In this document: positions 9,959 through 17,859 of the stretch, one piece after another
Layout: the number at the start of each line of letters is the position of its first letter
How positions within the stretch are numbered: the stretch's first letter is position 1
Translations under genes and position numbers: made by a program
Notes under the pieces: model-generated
The model's input: only the letters and a program-made list of their open reading frames with translations
Database searches by the model: none
Told to the model about the DNA's origin: nothing
From: Mycobacterium sherrisii
Lineage (GTDB): Bacteria; Actinomycetota; Actinomycetes; Mycobacteriales; Mycobacteriaceae
Direction of reading: 5' to 3'
Assembly: GCF_002102355.1 (NCBI RefSeq)
Contig: NZ_LQPT01000104.1
Location: 1 to 64,000, forward strand
DNA: 64,000 bases

Positions 9959-10705
9959 ATGGAGCACATCGCGGAATTCGGCGACGAACGGCAGAAGGCC
10001 TGGTGCGTGCACTGCGGTGAATTGCTGGATTCTGGCAGCACGCGAGACCATATACCAACGCGCGCGTTCCTCGACAAGCCATATCCGGCGCATCTCCCGG
10101 TTGTGGAAGTGTGCCTGGCGTGCAACAAAGGATTATCCAAGGACGAGCAGTACTTCGTCGCGCTGCTTGGCTGCATTATGAGTGGGACAGCCGAAGTGGA
10201 CGATCAGCCGGACCGGAGGATCGCCCAGATGCTTGCGGAAAGCCCCGGACTTCGCGAGCGCATTGCGTCGGCGCGGCGCGTCAACCCCGCGCCATCCGGT
10301 CGCGCGCTCGTGTCTTGGGAATATGAGGCACCCCGGCTTGAGCGAGTGATCGTGAAGAATGCCCGCGGACATTTTCTTTTTGAATGCAACGAGCCGATGG
10401 CTTCTGAGCCGAAGCGCGTGTGGTTCGCCGCATTGGAGTCCCTGAGCGATGCCCAGCGACGCGAATTCGAAGGCGTCGCAGATCCGTTCACCGACCGGTT
10501 CGAACCCGACGCTCGCATCGTGCTGCCTGAGCTCGGGAGCCGCGCGATGACGCGAGTACTCACCGGTGCGGACACCGTCGCTGGCTGGATAGAGGTTCAA
10601 GACGGCGTGTACCGATACGCCGTCGAGCAGATTGGCGAGGCCACGAGGGTCCGTTCGGTGCTTCGGGAGCATATGGCAACGGAGGTCGTTTGGGAGGACA
10701 GGTAA
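9959..10705 (+). CDS. HNH-type nuclease domain protein
   Basis: A 248-aa protein beginning with a zinc-stabilised HNH-like module: CVHCG at about residues 17-21, RDHIPTRAF containing the HNH-type Asp-His, and CLACNKGLSKDE with the second Cys pair and the Asn. The remaining 180 residues are mixed alpha/beta and unrecognised. It lies 62 bp after vsr on the same strand and could be a loosely attached operon member or a separate defence gene. ATG 9959 is chosen because the HNH module starts soon after it and the upstream in-frame sequence overlaps vsr. Substrate and partners are unknown. Confidence 0.75.
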   Translation: MEHIAEFGDERQKAWCVHCGELLDSGSTRDHIPTRAFLDKPYPAHLPVVEVCLACNKGLSKDEQYFVALLGCIMSGTAEVDDQPDRRIAQMLAESPGLRERIASARRVNPAPSGRALVSWEYEAPRLERVIVKNARGHFLFECNEPMASEPKRVWFAALESLSDAQRREFEGVADPFTDRFEPDARIVLPELGSRAMTRVLTGADTVAGWIEVQDGVYRYAVEQIGEATRVRSVLREHMATEVVWEDR

Positions 10706-10794
10706 CGGATTTGGGTCCAGAACGGTGCCACATCTCCGCGAGCAGGAACAACCCGCGAAACAGTGACCGAGCTGGCGTGACGCTGGCACGGGCC

Positions 10795-11121
10795 CTATGT
10801 GCGCGGGCTGATTAGCGCGCTTCGCAGCGTTTCGTTCTCGGCGCGCAGCTCGGCGACCTCAGCCGTGAGGGCAGCGCAGCGGTCCATCGCGATGCGCAGC
10901 TTGGTGCGCAGCGAATCCGCCGACGCCTTCTCGGGGGCGGGCCGGGGCGCGCGTCGTGAATGGCCGCGACGGCGCGCGATCTCTTCACGAAGCTTGGGGT
11001 GCTGGTAAAGAAAGCTCGTGGAGACGCGCCCGGTCCGCGCAACGCTGACGAAAGATACTGGCTGGCCGGCGAGTTCGACGTTGTCCCATCTGTCGAACCT
11101 GTCGTGCTGGCCCGCCACCAT
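10795..11121 (-). CDS. DUF6262-like accessory protein of a transposon recombinase
   Basis: A 108-aa protein. An N-terminal helix-turn-helix-like segment (SFVSVARTGRVSTSFLYQHP) is followed by a basic linker and a C-terminal coiled coil (about residues 70-105, heptads with LTAEVAELRAENETLRS). This is the layout of TnpC/DUF6262 proteins found beside Tn554-type tyrosine recombinases, where they assist transposition. The ATG at 11121 overlaps the recombinase stop (ATGA), so the two are co-translated. Position and architecture support the call better than any single motif. Confidence 0.75.
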   Translation of the reverse strand: MVAGQHDRFDRWDNVELAGQPVSFVSVARTGRVSTSFLYQHPKLREEIARRRGHSRRAPRPAPEKASADSLRTKLRIAMDRCAALTAEVAELRAENETLRSALISPRT

Positions 11122-12266
11122 CAGCGAGACGCATTCTCTGCGGGACGCCAGACTAGGTGTTCGGTGGCGCGGAGCCGGTCCCCGAGGTGATCGGCGGCCA
11201 AATGAATGTAGACATCGGCGCTGCTGGCGTGGGATTGGCCCAGCCGCGCGGCGATCTCCGGCGCTGTCCAGCCCGCGCGTGCGAGCGCCGTAGCGTGGGT
11301 ATGCCGAAGAACGTGGGGATGCAGGTCGTCGATGCCGGCAGCAGAACCGAGGCGAGCCACCAACTGGTGGGCGTTGCTATACGACAAGGGTTTTCCAACG
11401 GGTTGGCGGGAGAGGTTGACGAACACGTAGTCGGTGTCGAGCTCACGCAGTTCGCCTAGCAGATAGTGCGCGTAGAGGTCGAAGAACCGCTGCGGCGCGT
11501 CCACCGAGAATTCACGGCGCTGCTTGGACAGGACGCCATTCGCGTTGTCGGTGCGACGTCGCACCCGCACGAGGCGCCGCATCGGGTCGAGGTCCGCGTG
11601 GCGCAGCCCCAGCGCCTGACCGACGCGAAGGCCGACGTCGTAAAGGGCGGACAGTAACAACCGATCCCGAGCCGATGTGGCGACGTTTTGAAGCTTGGCG
11701 AAATCCGTCTCGAAATCGATAACCGACACCGTCTCTTCCGACGGTTTACCCCGGCGTGCCAGCCGTGACTGTTTCTGTGGGCGCTTCTTCTCTACGTGTG
11801 CCAAGAAGCTACGCGACGACTGTGGCGCACGAGCCGGGTTACGTGTGAGAACCAGCTCCTTCGGTCCGCGTCCCTCAATGCGATGGAACTCGTAGAACTC
11901 GCGCACCGCAGCGTTTACCGCCTTGACGGTCCCGGTAGAACGGGATCCCCCACCCCGCACGGGCAACGGTGGAAGACCGGCAGACAGCGCGCCGACGAAG
12001 TCGCAGAGGTTATCGAAAGTTACGCACTCCCATCCGATTCCGCGTGCGCGCAACCATCTGTAGAACAACGCCAAGTGCAGTGCGTAGGAGCGGACCGTAT
12101 TGCTGGACCGATCGACCGCGCGCAACCAGTTGAGAAACTGCTCCACTTCGAGGAGCGGTAGGCCGCGCTCATCAACGAGCGTCCACGACCGCGACCCGTG
12201 TACCGTCACGGGCCGCACGCGCGCTGTGAGCGTCACCCGGCGCGCGCCTGGAGATAAATCGGTCAT
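11121..12266 (-). CDS. Tyrosine recombinase / integrase of the island
   Basis: A 381-aa phage-integrase-family recombinase. Residues 38-130 form the N-terminal core-binding (SAM-like) domain. The catalytic domain holds R214 (DVGLRVGQALGL), a basic beta-hairpin region near K248, H318-x-x-R321 (HPHVLRHTHA), H346 (GQSH) and the nucleophile Y353 (VYIHL). The full R-K-HxxR-H-Y set is present, so it is probably active. It is the likely enzyme for island insertion and excision at tRNA-Ala. Together with the overlapping DUF6262 gene it resembles Tn554-like transposition modules more than classic phage integrases, which fits the very short shared sequence at the junctions. It is 56 bp downstream of the Rad50-like gene on the same strand. 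Confidence 0.92.
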   Translation of the reverse strand: MTDLSPGARRVTLTARVRPVTVHGSRSWTLVDERGLPLLEVEQFLNWLRAVDRSSNTVRSYALHLALFYRWLRARGIGWECVTFDNLCDFVGALSAGLPPLPVRGGGSRSTGTVKAVNAAVREFYEFHRIEGRGPKELVLTRNPARAPQSSRSFLAHVEKKRPQKQSRLARRGKPSEETVSVIDFETDFAKLQNVATSARDRLLLSALYDVGLRVGQALGLRHADLDPMRRLVRVRRRTDNANGVLSKQRREFSVDAPQRFFDLYAHYLLGELRELDTDYVFVNLSRQPVGKPLSYSNAHQLVARLGSAAGIDDLHPHVLRHTHATALARAGWTAPEIAARLGQSHASSADVYIHLAADHLGDRLRATEHLVWRPAENASR

Positions 12267-12322
12267 GACTGAAACGTAGAGACGACCACCGACACCTTGG
12301 GGAGCGGCGTCGGCGGGCCGAC

Positions 12323-14896
12323 TTACCGCACGAGGCCGCCGGGCCAGTGTCTATGGTGATCCTTCGAGATCTTAAGGAGATTGCCGCGCACCACTTTAAG
12401 GTCGGTGGTGGAAGGGACGTCGTCGTCGTGGCTGCCCGGATTGAGTACCTTGGGGAAGGTCTTCCATTGGCCCTTCTCCGCATTGCCATCGACGACAAAC
12501 GGGAACACCAGCGGAATCAGATCGCCGAGCGTGGATGCTTTCGCCTCGACGTCATCGATTGTGGTCGGCGTCCCGGAATCGGTGAGGCCTGTGGCCACGA
12601 TTTGCTTGGCGAGCCGCTCAGCGGCCGACCGCATTGTGTTACATGCGGCTCGTCGGCCCTTCGCCGTAGGGGCATACAGGCTCTCTTCGGCCTCGAGCAT
12701 CAGCTGTCCGAAGACGTCCGAAGTCTGTGTCGGTTCAGTACCCGCGATGATGTCGATCAGATCCAGGTTGTACGCGATGTAGTCGCTTCCGCCATGGTTG
12801 GTCTGTGCCCACTCGGCAAGCTTGCTGTCGAACGTGGTCATGATGACCTGGGTGTCCGCGTTGAGCAACTGGCCCAGAGTGTTTTGAACGAAGGTGAGGC
12901 GATGGTCGGCGTCGCTGCCGGGTATGGGGTCGTCGAGCACGACGACCGGCGCGCCCAACAGTTCTGTGCGGGCCAGAAAGATTGACAGGCCCAAAGCGTT
13001 GAGCTGTGAGTCGCTGTAGACGCCGAGGGCTTCCCGCTCGACGGGCTCGCTGACGGGATCGGCGCGTAGCGCGGCGATGAGGTTAACGAACAGCGCGCCG
13101 CCGGCGCGACGTTTGATGCCGCCGAATCCGACAAGTTCCTCAGGTCGGATCGTGCCCCACCACTTGGTGATCGTGTCGCTCATCTGGGCGAAGCGCGCGT
13201 CTAACACCGTTCCAGCGGCTTCGCGCAACGCCTTCTCGGCAGCGTTGAGACGTTTGATCGTGCGCCGTCGCACCGCCTCTGCGACGACGTCGGTGACCAA
13301 GTCGGCGCGCCGTGAAAGCAATTCGGCGATCTCGCTGAGCCCACTGATAGTGATGCGGTCCCGCGCCGCGGCCTCGACTGCGATCCGCAGTGCCTCAGCG
13401 TGGCGGCTGTACTCCTCGGCGGTTGCTATGAGGTTCTGGGCAGCGGTGTTGATCTCGCGATAGTGAGCGTCTAGTCCGCTCGGCACGGCCTGGCGGCTGG
13501 CGACAGCGTCGCCGGCCTGTTCGACGCCGCGGCGCGCGAGGGTGATCGCCGAAGTGAGGCTGCTGGCGGTCGCTGCGACACGGCTGGCTTGAGCTCGCGC
13601 GTTGGTGACAAGGATGGTCTCGACGCGGAGGTCACGGAGAGCGTCGGTGGCCCGAACCAGTTGATCGTCGGTCCAATTGGCGGCAGGGGGCACGGTTTGG
13701 GCTGCGGCAGTTGCGAACTGGTCGAGGCTGTGGCGTGCGTCGTTCAAGGTGCGGGTGACGGCTCTAGCCGCGTCACCGAGGACCTCGGTGCGGCGCACAT
13801 GGTCGCGCAGCAGGGCGACCCGTTCGGGCGTCAGTGCGTCGTCGGTGCCGCAGACGGGGCACTGCGTCGGATGCTCGAGCGTCGCGTACTCATCGACGCC
13901 GAGCACGGCTTCCAGCACGGGTGTGAGTCGGGCCGCGTGCTGGTCGGATTCGGCCAGGGCCCGGCCGTAGGCGACGAGGTCGGGAGTGGTCGCAGTGGCA
14001 GCGGGTGGTGTCCCGGTTGTGAACGCCGAGAGTGGGAATGCTTGTTCGCGTTGGGCGTTCAGGGCGGCGGTGATTGCGGTGTGGAGGTCGTCGACCGTGT
14101 CAAAGGTAGGGGTTGCGCCGTCGCCGTCGCGGTCGGCGAGGATCGCCGCGCCGGCCTCGAGCAACGCCTCGTCGACCGCCGTGCGGACGGCGTCTGCACC
14201 GAGGGGCTTCTTCGTGAGTGCAGTGATCGCTACGCCGGCCGAGGTGGCGGGCGTAGCAGAAAGCGCCTCCACCAGCTTCAGCGCGGCGCCTGGCTGCTCG
14301 GACTCCACGCGTCCACGCGCTGCTCTGACCCGCTCACGAAATTGGTCGAGGTCGGTTAGCGACAACAAGGCTTTGAAATAGCCGACGCGTTGCTTGGGCT
14401 CGGTGGACAGCACGTGGCGCAAGGTGTGTTGCAGAAGCACGGGCGCGCGCACCGGCGGATCAGCTAGGGTCAGGCCGACCTGCTCGAGATCGGTGACCTC
14501 GACGCCGTCGAGCAGCAGACGGCTCTCGCATTCGGTGCCTTGTCCGAAGTCGCACAGCAGTTCACGGCGGATTTGGTGGGCGACGCCGTCGTGGCCGCGC
14601 AGCACCGCTTCGACGTAGACATCAGTATCTGTCGGCGGTAAGTGCGCGTTGCGCAGGCTGTCGTTGTACTCGGCCTTGGCGCCGCCGAGCAGATCCCGGC
14701 GGCTGCTGCGGCCGCTGAGTAGGAACTCGATCCCCTCCGCGAGACTGGTCTTACCCTGACTGTTCCCAGCGTGCACCACAACCAGCGGCGCGTCGAGTTG
14801 GAGGACACGCGCTTCGTTACCGAACGCTCGGAAGCCGCGGATTTCCAACGACATCAACCGCGGACGGTTCACAGTGGTCACGACGACTGCCGCCAT
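12323..14896 (-). CDS. Rad50/SMC-like ATPase with zinc hook
   Basis: An 857-aa ABC-type ATPase of the AAA_15/Rad50 kind. Walker A is GNSQGKTS (residues 44-51). Long helical arms flank a zinc-hook CPVCG (C346, C349). A signature-like YSDSQLNALGLSIFLAR precedes Walker B VVVLDDP at about 650-656. The last 130 residues, after the head, form a helical domain with LNPGSHDDD and a trailing basic HHRHW. Relatives occur in defence islands (RloC-like, Lamassu and ABC-three-component ATPases), but I cannot assign it to one. The C-terminal domain could be an effector. An alternative start at M15 (14854) lies just before the conserved SLEIRGFRAFG; 14896 is used because it overlaps the upstream gene. Confidence 0.82.
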   Translation of the reverse strand: MAAVVVTTVNRPRLMSLEIRGFRAFGNEARVLQLDAPLVVVHAGNSQGKTSLAEGIEFLLSGRSSRRDLLGGAKAEYNDSLRNAHLPPTDTDVYVEAVLRGHDGVAHQIRRELLCDFGQGTECESRLLLDGVEVTDLEQVGLTLADPPVRAPVLLQHTLRHVLSTEPKQRVGYFKALLSLTDLDQFRERVRAARGRVESEQPGAALKLVEALSATPATSAGVAITALTKKPLGADAVRTAVDEALLEAGAAILADRDGDGATPTFDTVDDLHTAITAALNAQREQAFPLSAFTTGTPPAATATTPDLVAYGRALAESDQHAARLTPVLEAVLGVDEYATLEHPTQCPVCGTDDALTPERVALLRDHVRRTEVLGDAARAVTRTLNDARHSLDQFATAAAQTVPPAANWTDDQLVRATDALRDLRVETILVTNARAQASRVAATASSLTSAITLARRGVEQAGDAVASRQAVPSGLDAHYREINTAAQNLIATAEEYSRHAEALRIAVEAAARDRITISGLSEIAELLSRRADLVTDVVAEAVRRRTIKRLNAAEKALREAAGTVLDARFAQMSDTITKWWGTIRPEELVGFGGIKRRAGGALFVNLIAALRADPVSEPVEREALGVYSDSQLNALGLSIFLARTELLGAPVVVLDDPIPGSDADHRLTFVQNTLGQLLNADTQVIMTTFDSKLAEWAQTNHGGSDYIAYNLDLIDIIAGTEPTQTSDVFGQLMLEAEESLYAPTAKGRRAACNTMRSAAERLAKQIVATGLTDSGTPTTIDDVEAKASTLGDLIPLVFPFVVDGNAEKGQWKTFPKVLNPGSHDDDVPSTTDLKVVRGNLLKISKDHHRHWPGGLVR

Positions 14897-15180
14897 TTGG
14901 CGATAACGGCGTCGAGCGCTGTGTCGACGTCCTCTTCGCTCCCGGCCTGAGCGACGGCCTCAGCGAGCGCGCGGGCGTCGCGCTGTCCGGCGGCATCGCC
15001 GGATAGCTGCTTTAGCAGCGCATCGAGGTTAGGAAGCAGATCGCTCACCGGAGCGAGCGTACCGGTCACCACGTGAGATTCGACGCATGCTTTGGCACCC
15101 GTCAAAGAAGTCCTATAGATAACCCGAACGTGACGGCCGCGCTCGCAGATTGTCAGGCCCGTCGCGGACGTCGAACTCAT
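14878..15180 (-). CDS. Small partner protein of the Rad50-like ATPase
   Basis: A 100-aa protein of unknown function whose 3' end overlaps the ATPase start by 19 nt, so the two are co-translated. The N-terminal 45 residues look like a small beta domain (CERGRHVRVIYRTS). The C-terminal half is helical and Ala/Asp-rich, with a possible dimerisation helix. The ATG at 15180 is preferred over the ORF's upstream end because upstream of it lies the island right end with the tRNA 3' fragment at 15204. Two-gene small-protein plus SMC-like ATPase pairs are common in defence loci, but no family could be named. Confidence 0.65.
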   Translation of the reverse strand: MSSTSATGLTICERGRHVRVIYRTSLTGAKACVESHVVTGTLAPVSDLLPNLDALLKQLSGDAAGQRDARALAEAVAQAGSEEDVDTALDAVIAKWRQSS

Positions 15181-15203
15181 CGGTCGATCAGCTGCAGATA
15201 ACG

Positions 15204-15221
15204 ATTCCCCTAGGCTCCACA
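15204..15221 (+). repeat. Island right junction: missing 3' half of tRNA-Ala
   Basis: ATTCCCCTAGGCTCCA (15204-15219) is the exact T-loop end, T-stem 3' strand and acceptor 3' strand that the 5' fragment at 3932-3988 lacks. CCCCT pairs with AGGGG, and AGGCTCC pairs with GGGGCCT including G3-U70. The two ends share only CG at the exchange point (3987-3988 and 15202-15203). This fixes the island at about 3989-15203, 11.2 kb. Confidence 0.88.
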
Positions 15222-15403
15222 GCTCATTAGCGCAGTTCAAACGGTGTTGTTCTTCAGCAGGTCTGTTACCAAAGCGGCCTTGGTGACCACATTTCGACCA
15301 CAATTACGAGTTAATAGCGCATTGATGGCAACCCCGACCGCCTCGACGTCCGACCCGATAGCTTGCGGTCGGTGTTACATCCCAGTGTGTGCTGTTGACC
15401 GCA

Positions 15404-15833
15404 TCAAGGCAGGCATTTGTCCGCGGCGTCCAGGCCGTCAGCGACCGCTACCGTACCGGCAGCGATTTGACCGAGCGCGACGGGAATCCCCGCGAGGGTC
15501 AGATTCTCAGGAACTGCGGTCAAGATCCCGACCATGCCGACCAGGGGTTCCAGGATGGCTTTCGTCGCGTGGTATGGGCGGCATGGAGGTTTGGCGGGCG
15601 CAAGCGGCGACCGGACCAACTGCCGCTGGGTTCGGCAGCGGAGTTGTCGGGGGGCTCGGCAGCGGCGATGCGGGCGGACCAGGCTTAGGCGCCGGGGGCG
15701 CGGTCATGCTCTGTTCTAGCTGGGGAATGACTCCGGGCTGGGTCGGTGGGGGCGGCGCCCCATCGGGGGTATCCCACGGCGCAAAAGGCGGCGGGTTGGG
15801 CCCGGAGGCGTTGTCTTGAGTGAAGTCAACCAA
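15404..15833 (-). pseudogene. Frameshifted proline-rich gene remnant
   Basis: On the minus strand one frame (15507-15833) encodes a mycobacterial-looking Pro-rich stretch (PPPFAPWDTPDGAPPPP, then repeated PSPP/PLPN). It runs into Arg-rich nonsense near 15600, where another frame (15404-15619) continues with an ordered, Ala/Gly/Val-rich sequence (GIPVALGQIAAGTVAVADG). Neither frame has a good start, and the Pro-rich frame stays open upstream without one. One frameshift would join them. I read this as a decayed gene between the two tRNA 3'-end repeats. Family unknown. Confidence 0.35.
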
Positions 15834-15974
15834 TCGGACGCCGTTCTGGTTGGTAGTTGGGGGTCGTGGCTGCCCCCGTTATGGCCGGACTCTGGCCGAC
15901 CCGCGTTGTGGCCTACGAACGACTACGCCAGAAAACCCAGACCCCGGCCGTAATTGATGACCGTCAGTCGCACA

Positions 15975-15988
15975 CCCTAGGCTCCACA
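15975..15988 (+). repeat. Second copy of the tRNA-Ala 3' end (older attachment site)
   Basis: CCCTAGGCTCCACA repeats 14 bp of the island right junction (15208-15221) in direct orientation, 767 bp further right. It is a 3' tRNA end without a tRNA body. Together with 15204-15221 it brackets a remnant segment, as expected if an earlier element had integrated at the same tRNA and later decayed. Host-like genes resume just beyond it. Confidence 0.75.
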
Positions 15989-16086
15989 AGCCGACAATCG
16001 ACTTCGGGTGATGCTCGGGCGGCGCGCAGCAAATTCGCGAGTCACATACCGCGCGCTGCGACATCGGGGGTTGTATCCTGCGGGAC

Positions 16087-16389
16087 ATGATGAAACTGGC
16101 GTGGGTCGCCGCCGCCGCTTCGTTAGGGGCAGCATTGACGATCGGCGGGTTGGAAACAGCACCGAAAGCCTCGGCGGGCTGCCAGGCCGCCCTGCTACCG
16201 GGCGAGTGGTACTGCGACAAACCGATTGGGCCGGACGGGACCTGGGAGCGGTGTCACCAAAGTCCCAGCTACCCGGTCTACGGCGGCAAGGGAGTGATCG
16301 AAGACATCACCCCGCCGCCCGATTGCTACCCGATTGATCCGGCGCAGCCAGTGCCGCTTGGCCAGCCGCCGAACCACATCGACGACTAA
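16087..16389 (+). CDS. Small secreted CDGP-type protein
   Basis: A 100-aa exported protein. Residues 1-31 are a Sec signal peptide (short Lys N-terminus, Ala/Leu core, APKASA before the likely cleavage). The mature part has four Cys, in GCQAALLPGEWYCDKP, RCHQS and DCYP, as in the small secreted mycobacterial CDGP-domain proteins, probably forming two disulfides. The C-terminus is Pro-rich. Function unknown. ATGs at 16087 and 16090 are both possible. It lies just outside the older attachment repeat, so it may belong to the host or to accessory DNA. Confidence 0.75.
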   Translation: MMKLAWVAAAASLGAALTIGGLETAPKASAGCQAALLPGEWYCDKPIGPDGTWERCHQSPSYPVYGGKGVIEDITPPPDCYPIDPAQPVPLGQPPNHIDD

Positions 16390-16401
16390 ACCCGGAGTCG
16401 C

Positions 16402-16614
16402 TCAGTGCGATTCGCAGGCGATGCCGTCGTTATCGCGATCTAGCTTCTGCTGATAGGCGGGATCACCACGCGGGATGTTGTAGCGCCCGTCTTGCGCGGC
16501 CGCCTTGCAATCGCCGTATGCCGGGTCCGCGTGTGCCGCGGGCGCGCCCGTCAGACCGATTCCGAGCACGGCGCCGATCGCGGCCAGCACAACCACCACG
16601 TGGCGAATCTTCAT
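16402..16614 (-). CDS. Secreted excalibur calcium-binding domain protein
   Basis: A 70-aa exported protein. A 30-residue signal peptide ends APAAHA-DP, followed by a small excalibur domain with YGDCKAAAQ and the calcium-loop-like DRDNDGIACE, where the two Cys can pair. Excalibur domains are EF-hand-like modules found on extracellular bacterial proteins; the role here is unknown. ATG 16614 is preceded by AAAGG at a fair distance. It converges with the CDGP-type gene, with stops 12 bp apart. Confidence 0.85.
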   Translation of the reverse strand: MKIRHVVVVLAAIGAVLGIGLTGAPAAHADPAYGDCKAAAQDGRYNIPRGDPAYQQKLDRDNDGIACESH

Positions 16615-16735
16615 GTGTCACACAACCTTTCCTTGCGGGTTGTGAGATTACGGCCTGCGCGGGATCCGCGGGCGAAAATCGACTAGACCGTTGGGTGGCG
16701 CGGGTAGCCAACGGGCACAAGGACAATCGGCTGGC

Positions 16736-17173
16736 TCAAGGACGTGGCTGCACGTCCACGCTGGGCGGCCGAGGCGACGGTTCGGGCGTGCCTCGATTGA
16801 CCGAGCGCCGGACGATGCTGAACGCGGCGGCACCACCGGCCAGCACCACCACGGCGGCGCCCACGATCAGCAGGGGCCGCTTGCCTCGGCGGCGCCGGGA
16901 TTTACGCGCGCTCTGCAGCGCCTGCGGGAGGTTCGCGACGACGTCCTGCGCAGCGGCGAGTTCCTGAGCGAGCGTTTCCTGAGCCGCGGCGATATCCCGG
17001 GCGAGCCGACCCTGCCGGTAGCGGCGGCGCAACTGCGACGCGGTTGATTGCGCGGAGTCGACGCCGAGCCCGACGAGGCCGCGGGTGACGTCCACGGGAC
17101 CCAGCGCCGAGTAAGTCAGGCCCCGAGATAGTCGCTGCCTCGGGGTGAGCCGGGATTGCGCAGTCGCGTTCAT
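16736..17173 (-). CDS. Single-pass membrane protein (Rv0008c homologue)
   Basis: 145 aa, the same length as Rv0008c as I remember it. The N-terminus is Arg/Ser-rich, a helical coiled region (about residues 45-85, with [22 protein letters not shown]) comes next, then a basic [10 protein letters not shown] stop-transfer, one membrane helix (about 99-122) and a Pro-rich tail. Function unknown. The start at 17173 is chosen over the longer open frame because it gives the family length and leaves a normal gap to ppiA. In M. tuberculosis this gene directly follows alaT, so here the island separates the two. Confidence 0.88.
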   Translation of the reverse strand: MNATAQSRLTPRQRLSRGLTYSALGPVDVTRGLVGLGVDSAQSTASQLRRRYRQGRLARDIAAAQETLAQELAAAQDVVANLPQALQSARKSRRRRGKRPLLIVGAAVVVLAGGAAAFSIVRRSVNRGTPEPSPRPPSVDVQPRP

Positions 17174-17310
17174 CTGCCGCCTTTCTGTGCCGCTCGTGGA
17201 ACCTACAGACTGCCACCAACGCCGGGCTCGCGGGCCTATTGCGGTTCGACACCGGCAATTTCGGCGCCGAGCCCATCGGGTGGCACCGGGTGCGGGCGCG
17301 CGGGCGGCTA

Positions 17311-17859
17311 ATGGCAGACTCTGGTGTCGTGACCAACAGCCCGCATCAGACTGCCACTGCCACACTGCACACCAACCGCGGCGACATCAAGATCGCCCTG
17401 TTCGGAAACCACGCGCCCAAGACGGTCGCCAACTTCGTCGGCCTGGCACAGGGCACCAAGGAGTACTCGACGCAGAACGCATCGGGCGGCCCGTCCGGGC
17501 CGTTCTACGATGGCGCGGTTTTCCACCGCGTCATCCAGGGCTTCATGATCCAGGGCGGCGACCCGACCGGTACGGGCCGCGGCGGCCCGGGGTACCAGTT
17601 CGCCGACGAGTTCCATCCCGAGCTGCAATTCGACAAGCCCTACCTGTTGGCGATGGCCAACGCCGGCCCGGGCACCAACGGCTCGCAGTTCTTCATCACG
17701 GTCGGCAAGACCCCGCACCTGAACCGTCGGCACACGATCTTCGGCGAGGTCACCGATCCGGAGTCGCAGAAGGTCGTCGAGGCGATCTCCACGACGGCCA
17801 CCGACGGCAACGACCGCCCGACCGAGCCGGTCGTCATCGAGTCGATCACCATCTCCTAG
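17311..17859 (+). CDS. ppiA: Peptidyl-prolyl cis-trans isomerase A (cyclophilin)
   Basis: A cytoplasmic cyclophilin of 182 aa that isomerises X-Pro bonds. The single domain starts at about residue 12 ([18 protein letters not shown]) and shows [14 protein letters not shown] with the catalytic Arg, [10 protein letters not shown] and [11 protein letters not shown]. The His of PHLNRRH replaces the Trp that gives strong cyclosporin binding in eukaryotic cyclophilins, as in other actinobacterial forms. The ATG at 17311 (MADSG) gives the length known for M. tuberculosis PpiA; upstream in-frame sequence is not conserved. Its stop overlaps the convergent Rv0010c-type stop (CTAG). Confidence 0.96.
   Translation: MADSGVVTNSPHQTATATLHTNRGDIKIALFGNHAPKTVANFVGLAQGTKEYSTQNASGGPSGPFYDGAVFHRVIQGFMIQGGDPTGTGRGGPGYQFADEFHPELQFDKPYLLAMANAGPGTNGSQFFITVGKTPHLNRRHTIFGEVTDPESQKVVEAISTTATDGNDRPTEPVVIESITIS

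Noticed and set aside
12323-12720. HEPN RNase motif in the tail of the Rad50-like protein
   Set aside because: The expected Arg-x4-6-His pattern is not present; the only Arg-His pair is too far apart, so no RNase function is claimed.
13589-14359. 256-aa Gly/Val-rich plus-strand ORF
   Set aside because: Opposite to the Rad50-like ATPase arms; no credible protein features.
15244-15819. 191-aa Gly-rich plus-strand ORF
   Set aside because: Its Gly-rich part is the complement of the Pro-rich remnant, and its start overlaps the island right end. The minus-strand reading looks more like a former gene.
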